Shown here piece after piece: positions 38,587 to 47,324 of a stretch of 61,992 nt of DNA. This stretch comes from [Clostridium] symbiosum ATCC 14940. GTDB taxonomy: Bacteria; Bacillota; Clostridia; Lachnospirales; Lachnospiraceae. The DNA is taken from positions 1 through 61,992 of the forward strand of contig NZ_KE992890.1 in NCBI RefSeq assembly GCF_000466485.1. Reading direction: 5' to 3'. The first letter of the stretch is position 1. Each line of letters opens with the position of its first letter. A program made the position numbers and the translations under genes. The notes beneath the pieces were generated by a model. It saw nothing but the letters and a program-made list of their open reading frames with translations. It was not told the origin of the DNA and made no database searches.

Positions 38587-39537
38587 ATGGTAGAAAATTA
38601 TATGGATGATTTAGAGCAGTACAAAGACAGACTTCGTATCGCATTAAGCTCCGCAAAAATCTGCATTTTTGAGGTGGATCTGCTGCGGCAGTTATATACC
38701 TTTTTTGAAAATGCGGAGGACATATTCGGCGTCTCCGGTGATAGTATTTTAAAGGATGTGCAGTCATACAGCACACTGGCTCCGGAAGCGTACCGGCTGG
38801 CTGTCAGCAAATATTTTTCACATCCGGACGATTCGGCAGTGATTGAGGCAGCCTTTGCACAGATCCTGAGAGGAGAACCGGCTACCTATGAGGCTCGAAT
38901 GAAAGCGGGAGGCTCGGCGTTCATATGGTGCAGAATTTCTGTGACGCCGATTATAGAAGATGGCAAGCCGGTAAGAATGGTTGGCGTGATTACAGATATC
39001 ACGGATTTGAAAGAAAAAACAGAAAGTTTGCGGAGGGCCGTCAACCTGGACTCATTTACGGGTCTTTATAATAAAGATCACACGATAGCCCTTATCAATA
39101 ATATTTTAGACATGGGCACGCATGTGAAGCACGCTCTCGTGATTCTGGATATCGATAATTTTAAAAAATTTAACGATACTTACGGTCATGACCAGGGCGA
39201 TAAAATCATTAAAGCATTGTCACAGAAACTCAAAAACACGTTCAGAAAAACAGATATTGTGGGACGGTTTGGAGGCGACGAATTCATTGTATTTATCCAA
39301 AATATCGAAGACGATCAATGGCTGCGTGATAAGCTCCATCATCTTATCCGTTTTGAAGCAGGAACATTTACCTGCACGAGCAGTATGGGAGTTTCCGTTT
39401 TTCCGTTGGATGCGGCAAACTTTGAAATGCTTTTCAAAAAGGCAGACATTGCGTTATACCACGCCAAGTCCGCAAAAGAGAAAGCTGTGTTTTTTTCGGC
39501 TCTTGACAGGAATGAAAAAAAGGATTCTCTGAGGTAA
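38587..39537 (+). CDS. PAS-GGDEF diguanylate cyclase
   Basis: Up to 316 residues. The ATG at 38587 has its purine-rich site only 1-2 bases away, so the in-frame ATG at 38602 may be the real start. A PAS domain (about residues 15-130, IWCRISVTPIIEDGKPVRMVGVITDITDLKE at its end) precedes a GGDEF domain with DSFTGLYNKDH, ILDIDNFKKFNDTYGHDQGD and GRFGGDEFIVF. The catalytic GGDEF and an RxxD product-inhibition site (RKTD, five residues before) are intact, so it should make cyclic di-GMP from GTP. No membrane span is present; the PAS domain gives a cytosolic input. Divergent from hutH. Confidence 0.9.
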   Translation: MVENYMDDLEQYKDRLRIALSSAKICIFEVDLLRQLYTFFENAEDIFGVSGDSILKDVQSYSTLAPEAYRLAVSKYFSHPDDSAVIEAAFAQILRGEPATYEARMKAGGSAFIWCRISVTPIIEDGKPVRMVGVITDITDLKEKTESLRRAVNLDSFTGLYNKDHTIALINNILDMGTHVKHALVILDIDNFKKFNDTYGHDQGDKIIKALSQKLKNTFRKTDIVGRFGGDEFIVFIQNIEDDQWLRDKLHHLIRFEAGTFTCTSSMGVSVFPLDAANFEMLFKKADIALYHAKSAKEKAVFFSALDRNEKKDSLR

Positions 39538-39687
39538 ACGGCGCCTGGTTTTACAAGGGCTGCTGTTAATGGAAAGTTATTTTCCGTAATTCCTTACAAA
39601 ATAAACTTGTGTTTGGTTGCGTATTTATCAAATATGCATTAATATTGTAGCAGGACACTTTGACGGGACTTGGGGAGGCCTTGTTTG

Positions 39688-42594
39688 ATGAGAGATGTAA
39701 CAGTAACGCTAATGAATACGCCGTCCGTGGTGGTGGATGGGGAAAAGAAAGTATTTCCTTACAGGAAAGTCGAAGGTTTATTTTACTATATCTGTGTCAG
39801 AAAACGGATCACAAGGGATGAAGCGATAGGGATTTTCTGGGTTGACTGCGATGAGACCAGTGCCAGAAAAAATCTGAGGGATGCTTTATATCACATTAAA
39901 AAGATAGTAGGGCCGGATATCATCAGCATGGATGGGAATGTATTTATATCGCTGAATCCGGAGCAGCATATTAAAGTAGATGTTGACGCCGCCAGGGAGA
40001 ATATCCTGGAAAATTACAAGGGCGAGTTTATGAGTTTCTTCTATGTAAAAAACTGTCTGGAGTTTGAAAACTGGATGGATGATTACAGGAGAGAGCTGAA
40101 GGAGCATTATATTAAAGCCGTCTTAAAAAAGGCGGAACAGGCTATACACGCTAAGGACACGTCGGAGGCTGCCCGTTATGCAGGCAAGCTGGTGGAAGTT
40201 TTCTATTTAGATGAGAGCTTTTACAGACGGGTTCTTACATTTTTGATGGAAGAGGCGGAATATTCATCCGCTATTTCCCTCTATCAGAAGTTTGCATTGT
40301 CGCTGAAGCAGGATTTGGAGGAGGAGCCGGAGGCGGAAACCCGGGCGCTGATGGACAAGATCCTGAAGCTGCGCAAGAAGATAGCAGAGCATCCTGTAAA
40401 GGAGCAGCAGGTCTTCATGGGCCGTCAGAAAGAGCTGTATGGCATTTATGAGAGCATCCAGAAACACAGGGTGAAGGGGAAGGATTCCGGAGAGAATTTC
40501 GTTCTTATATCTGGGGAAGCGGGCGTTGGTAAAACGGCTTTGATGGGGCAGCTCCGGACCCTGCTGGAGGAAGAGAACCACACGATATTCTCGTACTGCT
40601 GCTGTCCCTCGGAGTCTGATTTGTACCTGAAGCCATGGAATGATATATTAAGCCAGGTGCAGGAGTTCTGCATGAAGCAGAGGAAGGAACTGAAGGCATC
40701 TGAATACTTTGCCAACAAAGATGTGACGGATTACCGTATATTTGCGACGCAGTACGGTATTCATCTGGAGGATTTAATCCGGGCTTTCTGCAAGGACTTT
40801 GGCCGCTCGGAAATCATCCTGTTTTTCGATGATATCCAGTGGATGGATCCCTCGAGTATCCAGCTATTAAATAATACGTTATTCCACCTCAGGGACTGCC
40901 CGATTTTTATCGTGGCGGCCAGCAGGCTCGAGGTCGTAAAAGAAATTGAGGATTTGCGGGTTTCACTGATGCGGGAGGCATTAATCAAAGAGGTAAAGTT
41001 GAAACGGTTCACTCTGGAGGAAACGAGAGAACTGATTGAGGTTCAGGCGCAGGAACTGCTGGGCGATCCGGAAAACCTGGACAAAATTTATGAGTATACG
41101 GATGGAAATGCCCTGTTTCTGACCGAGCTTCTTAAGACAATGAAGGACAACGACGGAGGGATGGTGCCGGAGAATCCGCTGACCTCCAGGATGGTGAGCA
41201 TCATCCAGAGCCGTCTGATGAAGCTGACGGAACAGGAGCATACCCTTTTGAGTGTGATGTCGGTATTCTATCATGCGGTGACAATCGAGGATATCCAGAT
41301 TCTCTATCCGGAACCTGAGCTTAAGATATATGATTTACTGGAGCATCTTTTGGAGCGCCAGATTATCTATGAGGATGTGGGGACTGCCGCCATTACGTAT
41401 CATTTTACCCATATATTGATACATAACTATGTCCAGTCGAAGATATCGGCCGGCAGAAAGCAGATCTATCACCGGCAGGTAGCCGGATATTATGAGCAGA
41501 AGTACAAGGAGACAGGGGATATCACCTTGATGCCGGAATTGATTTACCACTTCGAAAATGCCAATGATATGTACAAAAAATATGAGTACAAGCTGGAGTA
41601 TTTCAAGGAATTTTTCTCAGGAACCCAGGAGATATATCCGGCAATGTCTTTGAGCTTTACGGATAAATTCTTCTTCCCGGATCTGGATTCCAGCGAAAAT
41701 GTGCTGATTCCGTTGGCTGAGGAGATACGCGCACTGCCGAACCGGGATCAGAGATATCAGGAACTGCGTATGAAGGTGGAATATCTGATTGGAAGGTATG
41801 ACCTTTCAAGCGGTGATTACCAGTATGGCCTGCGCAATATGAACGCCTGTATCGAAGCGGCAAAAATCCTTAAAAATTCGCGCTATCTGATGGACAGCTA
41901 TCTCCAGATGATTTATTATGCGATACAGGTTTATGACCTGGATATGATGAAGGAATATATCACGTACTGCTCCGAGCTTTTGGAGGAATACCAGTACTCT
42001 AAATCAACACCATACACGATACAAAGGCTCAAGGCTTTGTATTACAGTAAGACGGAACAGTTTGACAAGGCGGAACAGATACTGGAATCACTGATTCCGA
42101 AGCTGGAAAAGCTGCAGATGGATCCCTCCTGCCAGGTGGGCCTGATAGCCTGTTATAATTACCGGGGAGAGATATGCATGAAGCAGGGGGACTGTGAGAC
42201 TGCGCATACCTATATAAGCAAAGCACTGGCCAGCAGCCATGCATCGCAGCCAACAGCCGGACTTGGGATGTCATACACCAATATGGGAATTATTTTATAC
42301 AGATTGGATAACTATGACAAGGCTTCCGAGTATTTCGACAAAGCCAGAGGCTGTTTCCAGAATCTTTCCATCCAGTGGGGACGCGCCAAAGAAGAGGCGT
42401 ATTCCGCGCTGCTGGAGCTGAAGCTGGGCAAAAGCAAAAGCGCGCTGGCACGCTACAAAGCGGCATGCAAGTATGCGGATAAAGACTACAGCCCCAATAC
42501 GCTGCTCATGCTCCAGACCGTGTACGCCCAGCTGCAGGATCTGCCCGGACTCGAACCTCAGGAACCTCCGAGGATCCCTAAGCAGGCAAAATAA
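39688..42594 (+). CDS. large AfsR/SARP-MalT-like regulator: BTAD + AAA ATPase + TPR
   Basis: 968 residues from the ATG at 39688 (GGGGAGG 9 bases upstream); a TTG further up is less likely. The N-terminus is an OmpR-like winged helix (about 1-90: ITRDEAIGIFWVDCDETSARKNLRDALYHIKK), followed by a bacterial transcriptional activation domain (about 95-240). The AAA-type ATPase has Walker A SGEAGVGKTAL (about 278), Walker B ILFFDDIQWMD (about 380), and a C-terminal half of tetratricopeptide-like helices (NYRGEICMKQGDCETAHTYI; GMSYTNMGIILYRLDNYDKASEYF). Such proteins activate transcription after ligand binding. It lies between hutH and ftcD, so the hut genes are candidate targets. Confidence 0.88.
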   Translation: MRDVTVTLMNTPSVVVDGEKKVFPYRKVEGLFYYICVRKRITRDEAIGIFWVDCDETSARKNLRDALYHIKKIVGPDIISMDGNVFISLNPEQHIKVDVDAARENILENYKGEFMSFFYVKNCLEFENWMDDYRRELKEHYIKAVLKKAEQAIHAKDTSEAARYAGKLVEVFYLDESFYRRVLTFLMEEAEYSSAISLYQKFALSLKQDLEEEPEAETRALMDKILKLRKKIAEHPVKEQQVFMGRQKELYGIYESIQKHRVKGKDSGENFVLISGEAGVGKTALMGQLRTLLEEENHTIFSYCCCPSESDLYLKPWNDILSQVQEFCMKQRKELKASEYFANKDVTDYRIFATQYGIHLEDLIRAFCKDFGRSEIILFFDDIQWMDPSSIQLLNNTLFHLRDCPIFIVAASRLEVVKEIEDLRVSLMREALIKEVKLKRFTLEETRELIEVQAQELLGDPENLDKIYEYTDGNALFLTELLKTMKDNDGGMVPENPLTSRMVSIIQSRLMKLTEQEHTLLSVMSVFYHAVTIEDIQILYPEPELKIYDLLEHLLERQIIYEDVGTAAITYHFTHILIHNYVQSKISAGRKQIYHRQVAGYYEQKYKETGDITLMPELIYHFENANDMYKKYEYKLEYFKEFFSGTQEIYPAMSLSFTDKFFFPDLDSSENVLIPLAEEIRALPNRDQRYQELRMKVEYLIGRYDLSSGDYQYGLRNMNACIEAAKILKNSRYLMDSYLQMIYYAIQVYDLDMMKEYITYCSELLEEYQYSKSTPYTIQRLKALYYSKTEQFDKAEQILESLIPKLEKLQMDPSCQVGLIACYNYRGEICMKQGDCETAHTYISKALASSHASQPTAGLGMSYTNMGIILYRLDNYDKASEYFDKARGCFQNLSIQWGRAKEEAYSALLELKLGKSKSALARYKAACKYADKDYSPNTLLMLQTVYAQLQDLPGLEPQEPPRIPKQAK

Positions 42595-42605
42595 TGATAA
42601 TAGAA

Positions 42606-42680
42606 AAAATAATAATATAAAAAAGAGGAAATCCAGTCAGAAATAATCCGGCTGAATTTCCTCTTTTTCTATTATTATAT
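42606..42680. terminator. bidirectional terminator
   Basis: Very long near-perfect stem: ATAATAATATAAAAAAGAGG on one side, CCTCTTTTTCTATTATTAT on the other, around ATCCAGTCAG/CGGCTGAAT. Confidence 0.9.
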
Positions 42681-42823
42681 TACCATAAAAATGACTGTTT
42701 TTCAAGACTTGTAATGAGGCGGAGGCGGGCGTATAATGCTGGGAACAACGGACAATGAACAATCGTGACAGTTCAGACATCAACCACTAATCATAAAAGC
42801 AGCTATATATGGAAGGGGACGGT

Positions 42824-43366
42824 ATGGAAAAGACTATTTTTGATGTGATGCAGCTCAGCAAGAACACGGAGGAGCTGGCTGCGGTTATGGTCTGCAGCAG
42901 GAAGACGCAGATGTATGGCCTGTCGCTCACGGAGGAAGAGGCCAAAGAACTGATAGTCAGCAGAAATGATACTCTGAAGAAGTTTAAAAGGGTGGAACTG
43001 GGCAGGGGAATGCTGGATAAGCTGATTTATATGTTCTGTGATTCGGAATATATAAACAGCGATAATTATCCGGAAACGCTGGAAAGGCTGATGGAACTGT
43101 TTTATGAATTCAGGAATGAGACGGACGACAGGCTGACGGATGACGAGCTTCTGGCGTTCATGAAGGAGCAGTTTGAGGGCGTCTGCTTCGGGGATTTGGA
43201 ATATCTGGGAGGAACCTGCCTGGAGCGGTTTGCCGCTTCGGTCAGATCCGGGTACGATGGCTTCAGAAAGACGCAGGGCCTGGGTGAGTATGAGGCGCTT
43301 TCCGGAGAAAAGAGGTGGGACAGTGAAGTTTACAGGCAGGTTCTGAGGGAACAGTTCTGGGAGTGA
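42824..43366 (+). CDS. DUF6323-like small protein
   Basis: 180 residues from the ATG at 42824 (AAGGGGA 6 bases upstream). An acidic, helical, cytosolic protein with GLSLTEEEAKELIVSRNDTLKKFKRVELG near the N-terminus and ELLAFMKEQFEGVCFGDLEYL later. This pattern fits a small family of unknown function common in Lachnospiraceae (I believe DUF6323), usually next to a DUF6179 gene, as here. The role is unknown; some neighbourhoods link these to sporulation-like or developmental loci, but nothing here shows it. Confidence 0.65.
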   Translation: MEKTIFDVMQLSKNTEELAAVMVCSRKTQMYGLSLTEEEAKELIVSRNDTLKKFKRVELGRGMLDKLIYMFCDSEYINSDNYPETLERLMELFYEFRNETDDRLTDDELLAFMKEQFEGVCFGDLEYLGGTCLERFAASVRSGYDGFRKTQGLGEYEALSGEKRWDSEVYRQVLREQFWE

Positions 43367-43446
43367 CGGGAGAACGCTGGTCATAGAACTGCGGTTTTCA
43401 GCAGGGCTGTGACCGGTAGTACGGGGAGCGCCGAAAGGAGAAGAAT

Positions 43447-44334
43447 ATGCAGTATGAGATGTCTCGGTTAATCCGGCTGACCGGATGGCTGGCAGAACAA
43501 TATACTTCAAAGGACACCAGTTCCATCACGTATGAGACGGCGGAAATGCTGATGGAGGCCGTTCTTTATTGTATTAATGAGTATGAAGAACCGGGAGAGC
43601 CGGGGGAACACGGGGACGTATCAGGGGAAGATAATGGTGTACAGGCGGAAAGAGTACCGGCGGCAAGGACGGAGCCGGATGCGGAAACCGCCTGGCGCTG
43701 GGGATATCAGGCTGTGCTTGGAAAGGTAAGGCGGGCCGGGAAAATTTACGAAGCTGTGGTAGATGAGTTTGAAGACTATGGCTGTCAAAATTACAGGGAT
43801 ACCATAACCAGGGGAATACCCGGTTTTTTTGTCCGTTATGACGCAAAATTTTGTCCGCAGGATCACATCCTTTCACTCGATTATCCGGTGATGGGTGGAA
43901 ATGCATTAAACAGGGGAGAAAAACGGCTGACCGGTATTGATTTGATCTATGAATATCTGAAGATAATCCGGATGGAAAAGAAATTCCTGGACTGTTTTGA
44001 AAGACAGGCGGTTGTAAACCTGATGAGCGCCATTTATCCGCAGTATCAGGAATTATATCTGGATAATCTGTGCAGTCCGGTGCTTTTAAATGCCCTGGGC
44101 TGTCTGATTGCCGGAAAAACGGTTGGCAGACTGGAACCGGGACGGGACGGCCTGTGTCTCATAGAAAACTATTTCACAGGCTGCGGGGCAGAGGAGATAG
44201 AGCGTAAGCTGGTACCGTGTATCCGTATTCTGACCGGTAATTTGGAATGGTTTGACAGGTCGGCAAGGCATTATGCGCCGCAGATTGAAAATGCGCTCAG
44301 ATTCGGCTGCCTGGATCGGCTTTTCCAGGTCTAA
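43447..44334 (+). CDS. DUF6179-like protein
   Basis: 295 residues, ATG at 43447 after AAAGGAG, 80 bases downstream of its partner. Helical and soluble, with an acidic low-complexity insert near residue 40-65 (EEPGEPGEHGDVSGEDNG), then FFVRYDAKFCPQDHILSLDYPV and LYLDNLCSPVLLNALGCLIAG. I believe it is the DUF6179 partner; members I recall are often longer, so this may be a shortened form. Function unknown. A bidirectional terminator separates it from the convergent ftcD gene. Confidence 0.65.
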   Translation: MQYEMSRLIRLTGWLAEQYTSKDTSSITYETAEMLMEAVLYCINEYEEPGEPGEHGDVSGEDNGVQAERVPAARTEPDAETAWRWGYQAVLGKVRRAGKIYEAVVDEFEDYGCQNYRDTITRGIPGFFVRYDAKFCPQDHILSLDYPVMGGNALNRGEKRLTGIDLIYEYLKIIRMEKKFLDCFERQAVVNLMSAIYPQYQELYLDNLCSPVLLNALGCLIAGKTVGRLEPGRDGLCLIENYFTGCGAEEIERKLVPCIRILTGNLEWFDRSARHYAPQIENALRFGCLDRLFQV

Positions 44335-44372
44335 AAAAGGGAAGAGACACCTATCACAATATCTCTTCCCCA
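44333..44372. terminator. bidirectional terminator between DUF6179-like gene and ftcD
   Basis: GGGAAGAGA (44339-44347)/TCTCTTCCC (44362-44370), with A6 on the left. Confidence 0.8.
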
Positions 44373-44456
44373 TATATAATCACCATTTTTATACAGCCGG
44401 CAGCCGCTTATCCATCTGCCGGCCGCTGCATTTATCACTATTAATTCAAGAGGTTT

Positions 44457-45335
44457 TTAAAAATATAACTGTTCCATTGAGAAAGTATGTGTTCTCAGAT
44501 AGAATTTCAGAACTTCTTCCAGTGCATACACCGGAACAGGTCCTACCAGCTCACAGTCCTCTACAAGGATGCCGTACTGGGATGCTTCGGATTTGATTGT
44601 CTCAAATACACGGTGAATAGGAGTCTTTTCATAGTTTGTCAGGTTCATGGATACCTGTACAATGCCGCGCTCTTCCAGAGGAAGCGCGATAGCGCGCACG
44701 TTCTGGTAACCGCCCGCAGCGCCCCTTACGGCTTTGACGATCTGCTTTGCGATTGCGATATCGGCAGTCTTTAAGTTAACATTGAAAGCAACGAGCGGGA
44801 AACGGACGCCTGTAACGGTTGCGCCGCTCTTGGCGTTGAAATCCTTCGGGCCTTCATCCGGAACCCATGCAGGATCTTTCATGCGCTCGCAGAGCGCTTC
44901 ATATTCGCCCTTACGGATGCGGACAAGATTTTTTCTCTCTTCGCATGTAGCGGCATCTTCATAATAATAAACGGGAACTCCCAGCTCATCGCCCAGGTAT
45001 TTGCCGAAAGCTCTTGCAATTACAAGCGCTTCGTCGATGGATACGTCTTTTACGGGAATGAACGGAACAACGTCAACGGCGCCGATACGCGGATGGCTTC
45101 CCGTATGCTTTGTCATATCGATTAATTCGATCGCTTTTGCTGCCAGGCGCTTGGTACCATCTAAGACAGCCTCCGGGCTCCCTTTGTAAGTAAATACGGT
45201 ACGGTTGTGATTTGCATTGGAATTGATGTCCATGACATCAACTGCTTCTCCGTCCAGTAGAGCGGCTTTTACCTGCTCGACCAGATCCAGATCTTTGCCT
45301 TCGCTGATATTGACTTCAGCCATTAATACTTTCAT
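44457..45335 (-). CDS. ftcD: glutamate formimidoyltransferase
   Basis: 292 residues, ATG at 45335 with AGGAGG upstream. It begins MKVLMAEVNISEGKD and contains DINSNANHNRTVFTYKGSPEAVL, KHTGSHPRIGAVDVVPFIPV (folate-site region) and GVRFPLVAFNVNLKTADI. This is the formiminotransferase N- and C-domain arrangement of the bacterial single-function enzyme. It moves the formimino group of formiminoglutamate to tetrahydrofolate, releasing glutamate. Fourth in the leftward hutU-hutI-fchA-ftcD order, 77 bases after fchA. Confidence 0.94.
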   Translation of the reverse strand: MKVLMAEVNISEGKDLDLVEQVKAALLDGEAVDVMDINSNANHNRTVFTYKGSPEAVLDGTKRLAAKAIELIDMTKHTGSHPRIGAVDVVPFIPVKDVSIDEALVIARAFGKYLGDELGVPVYYYEDAATCEERKNLVRIRKGEYEALCERMKDPAWVPDEGPKDFNAKSGATVTGVRFPLVAFNVNLKTADIAIAKQIVKAVRGAAGGYQNVRAIALPLEERGIVQVSMNLTNYEKTPIHRVFETIKSEASQYGILVEDCELVGPVPVYALEEVLKFYLRTHTFSMEQLYF

Positions 45336-45361
45336 TGCTTTTCCTCCTGATCTTAATTCAT

Positions 45362-45423
45362 GGTGCTTTTATATTAATTATTTGTTACATCATAATTGGT
45401 GCATCATAATTGTTACATCATAC
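45362..45423. repeat. short direct repeats between fchA and ftcD
   Basis: TTGTTACATCATAATTG, GGTGCATCATAATTG and TTACATCAT occur in a row, overlapping the fchA stop. Probably a slippage product; no role is evident. Confidence 0.5.
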
Positions 45424-45979
45424 CTTTGCCGAGATCTTCCATGGCCTCTTCCATCTCCCGGGTCCTGGCCTCGTCCTTAATCATGGACAGGTTAGCCTGG
45501 ATGTTTAAAACACAGCCCTTTACTCCCGATTCCGACAGATACTTGGCGCTCATGAGGTCTGAAAGGCAGGCCGGATTGGAAGAACCCTCGAGACGGCATA
45601 CAAGCTCGTAGACTCTCTTATTATTATAGCCGTTGTTTTTTGGAACAAGGGCAGCCTGGTAAGCGGCGTCACGGACAGCCTGTTTTCTCACTTCTTTTTC
45701 TTCATCAGTTGATTTGGGAAGAGCGAAAGCATCCTTAATCATACAGTAAGCTTCCGTATCCTGCTCGGAGCCTTTTAACAGTGTTTGGGCCAGTTCGTCC
45801 AGTTCTTTTGACATGGCCGTATATTCTTCCTGAGTGAGGTTAACCGGTTTTGCCATGGAGAGCTTTGCAACCATGGAAGCCATTCCGGCAGCCATAGCCC
45901 CTGCAAGTGCGGAGGCAGAGCCGCCGCCAACGGTAAAATCATCCGAATCAACCACCTTGTTAAATACGTCTAAATACAT
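45413..45979 (-). CDS. fchA: formimidoyltetrahydrofolate cyclodeaminase
   Basis: 188 residues starting at the ATG at 45979, overlapping the end of hutI by 10 bases. The N-terminal VGGGSASALAGAMAAGMASMVAKLS is the family's signature, followed by the helical bundle with KNNGYNNKRVYELVCRL and a C-terminal VKGCVLNIQANLSMIKDEA. It converts 5-formimino-THF to 5,10-methenyl-THF and ammonia, feeding one-carbon metabolism. Working next to ftcD it supplies the second half of the bifunctional enzyme found in animals. Confidence 0.93.
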   Translation of the reverse strand: MYLDVFNKVVDSDDFTVGGGSASALAGAMAAGMASMVAKLSMAKPVNLTQEEYTAMSKELDELAQTLLKGSEQDTEAYCMIKDAFALPKSTDEEKEVRKQAVRDAAYQAALVPKNNGYNNKRVYELVCRLEGSSNPACLSDLMSAKYLSESGVKGCVLNIQANLSMIKDEARTREMEEAMEDLGKGMM

Positions 45980-47241
45980 AAAATTCCTCCTTTAGCCGCA
46001 ACTTTTCCTTTTTTAATAATCGTTTCAATCGGATTACGGCCATATTTATAAATTAAGTCTTCGTAAGTATCGGTGTCGAGAATCAGCAGATCGGCAAGCT
46101 TGCCGGGAGTCAGGGAACCTCTGTCCTTTAATCCCATTGCTTTGGCGGCTCCCTTTGTAGCGGCGCGCAGCGCTTCTTCAGCGCTGAAACCATGCTGTCT
46201 GCAGGCAAGCACGAGGATGAAAATCATGGATTCACACCAACAGCCGGGACAGCAGTTGGTAGCCAGTCCGAGATCCATGCCGATATCCAGCATCGGGCGC
46301 GGATCAACCTGCTTTGGATGATTTACCGCAAAATCGGTTCCAACCAGCAATACGCCTGTGACATCGGCGTCTTTTAGCTTCTGGAACACACTGACAGGAG
46401 TATAATTCAGATGATCGGCAGACAGCATATGCATATCGGCGGCCAGATCAGAACCTCCTATATAGGAGTAGGCGTCGGTGTGGATTCTGGGGGCCAGGCC
46501 ATAGTCACGGCCGGCGGCCAGCACGGTTTCACATTCTTTTGCCGTATAATGACCTTCATCGCACCAGATATCGTTGCAGACAGCCAGTTTTTCTCCGGCT
46601 ACCCGCGGGATCATCTCTTTGCAGAGCAGATCGATGTAAACTTCTTTTTTCATGCCTTCCGTCCAGCCATGAGCGCCCAGGAAAGTGGAGAAGATATCCA
46701 GAGGAAGTTCTTCGTTCAATTCGCGGTTTACTTCCAGCATACGCAGTTCGGACTCCATCGTCAGGCCGTAACCGCTCTTGCCTTCCAGTGTAGTGGTTCC
46801 GTTCATGAACATATTTTCCAGGCGCCGTTTTGTCTGGGCCTTTAACTCCTCTTTCGGGAGGTTAATTGTCATATTTACAGAGGCGTAAATTCCGGAGGGA
46901 ATCCCTTTTTTAGCCAGAGTTTCCGGATTGTCGTCAACCACGGAAACGGCATACGCCGCAACGCGTGAACCGCCAAAGGTTACGTGGGTATGGCAGTCAA
47001 TGAAGCCGGGCAGTACTACTTTGCCGGATGCATCGATGGTTTCAACCTCCGTGCCGCCGGCCCTCAGTCCGCCGGCCAGTTTCTCAATATCCCCGGTTTT
47101 ACCGGCTGCTTCAATCAAACCGTCCCGGATCAGGACACTTCCGCCTTCAATCAGGCCGATATCATTATTGTGATCGCCTTCCATGGTCAGGAGCTGTCTG
47201 GCGTTATGGATCAGGAGAACTTTTTTACCGTTGTCCATCAT
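45970..47241 (-). CDS. hutI: imidazolonepropionase
   Basis: 423 residues with AAAGGAG just before two adjacent in-frame ATGs (47241 and 47238). Metal-dependent amidohydrolase: GFIDCHTHVTFGG (H-x-H), GKSGYGLTMESELRML, the histidine-containing RIHTDAYSYIGGSDLAADM, and GTDFAVNHPKQVDPRPMLD (Asp). It opens imidazolone propionate to formiminoglutamate. The stop overlaps the fchA start, and the gene follows hutU by 84 bases that contain a perfect 8-bp hairpin. Confidence 0.94.
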   Translation of the reverse strand: MMDNGKKVLLIHNARQLLTMEGDHNNDIGLIEGGSVLIRDGLIEAAGKTGDIEKLAGGLRAGGTEVETIDASGKVVLPGFIDCHTHVTFGGSRVAAYAVSVVDDNPETLAKKGIPSGIYASVNMTINLPKEELKAQTKRRLENMFMNGTTTLEGKSGYGLTMESELRMLEVNRELNEELPLDIFSTFLGAHGWTEGMKKEVYIDLLCKEMIPRVAGEKLAVCNDIWCDEGHYTAKECETVLAAGRDYGLAPRIHTDAYSYIGGSDLAADMHMLSADHLNYTPVSVFQKLKDADVTGVLLVGTDFAVNHPKQVDPRPMLDIGMDLGLATNCCPGCWCESMIFILVLACRQHGFSAEEALRAATKGAAKAMGLKDRGSLTPGKLADLLILDTDTYEDLIYKYGRNPIETIIKKGKVAAKGGILCI

Positions 47242-47267
47242 GGATCTCCTTTCATTTTAAGCATAAT

Positions 47268-47303
47268 CAGGAGGGCACATAAGTACCCTTATGAACCCTC
47301 CTG
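47268..47303. other. hutU-hutI intercistronic hairpin
   Basis: CAGGAGGG (47268-47275)/CCCTCCTG (47296-47303) with an inner AAGGGTACTT-like stem; no T-run in the direction of transcription, so RNA stability or partial attenuation is more likely than termination. Confidence 0.5.
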
Positions 47304-47324
47304 CCATATTGCGTTATTTGTATA

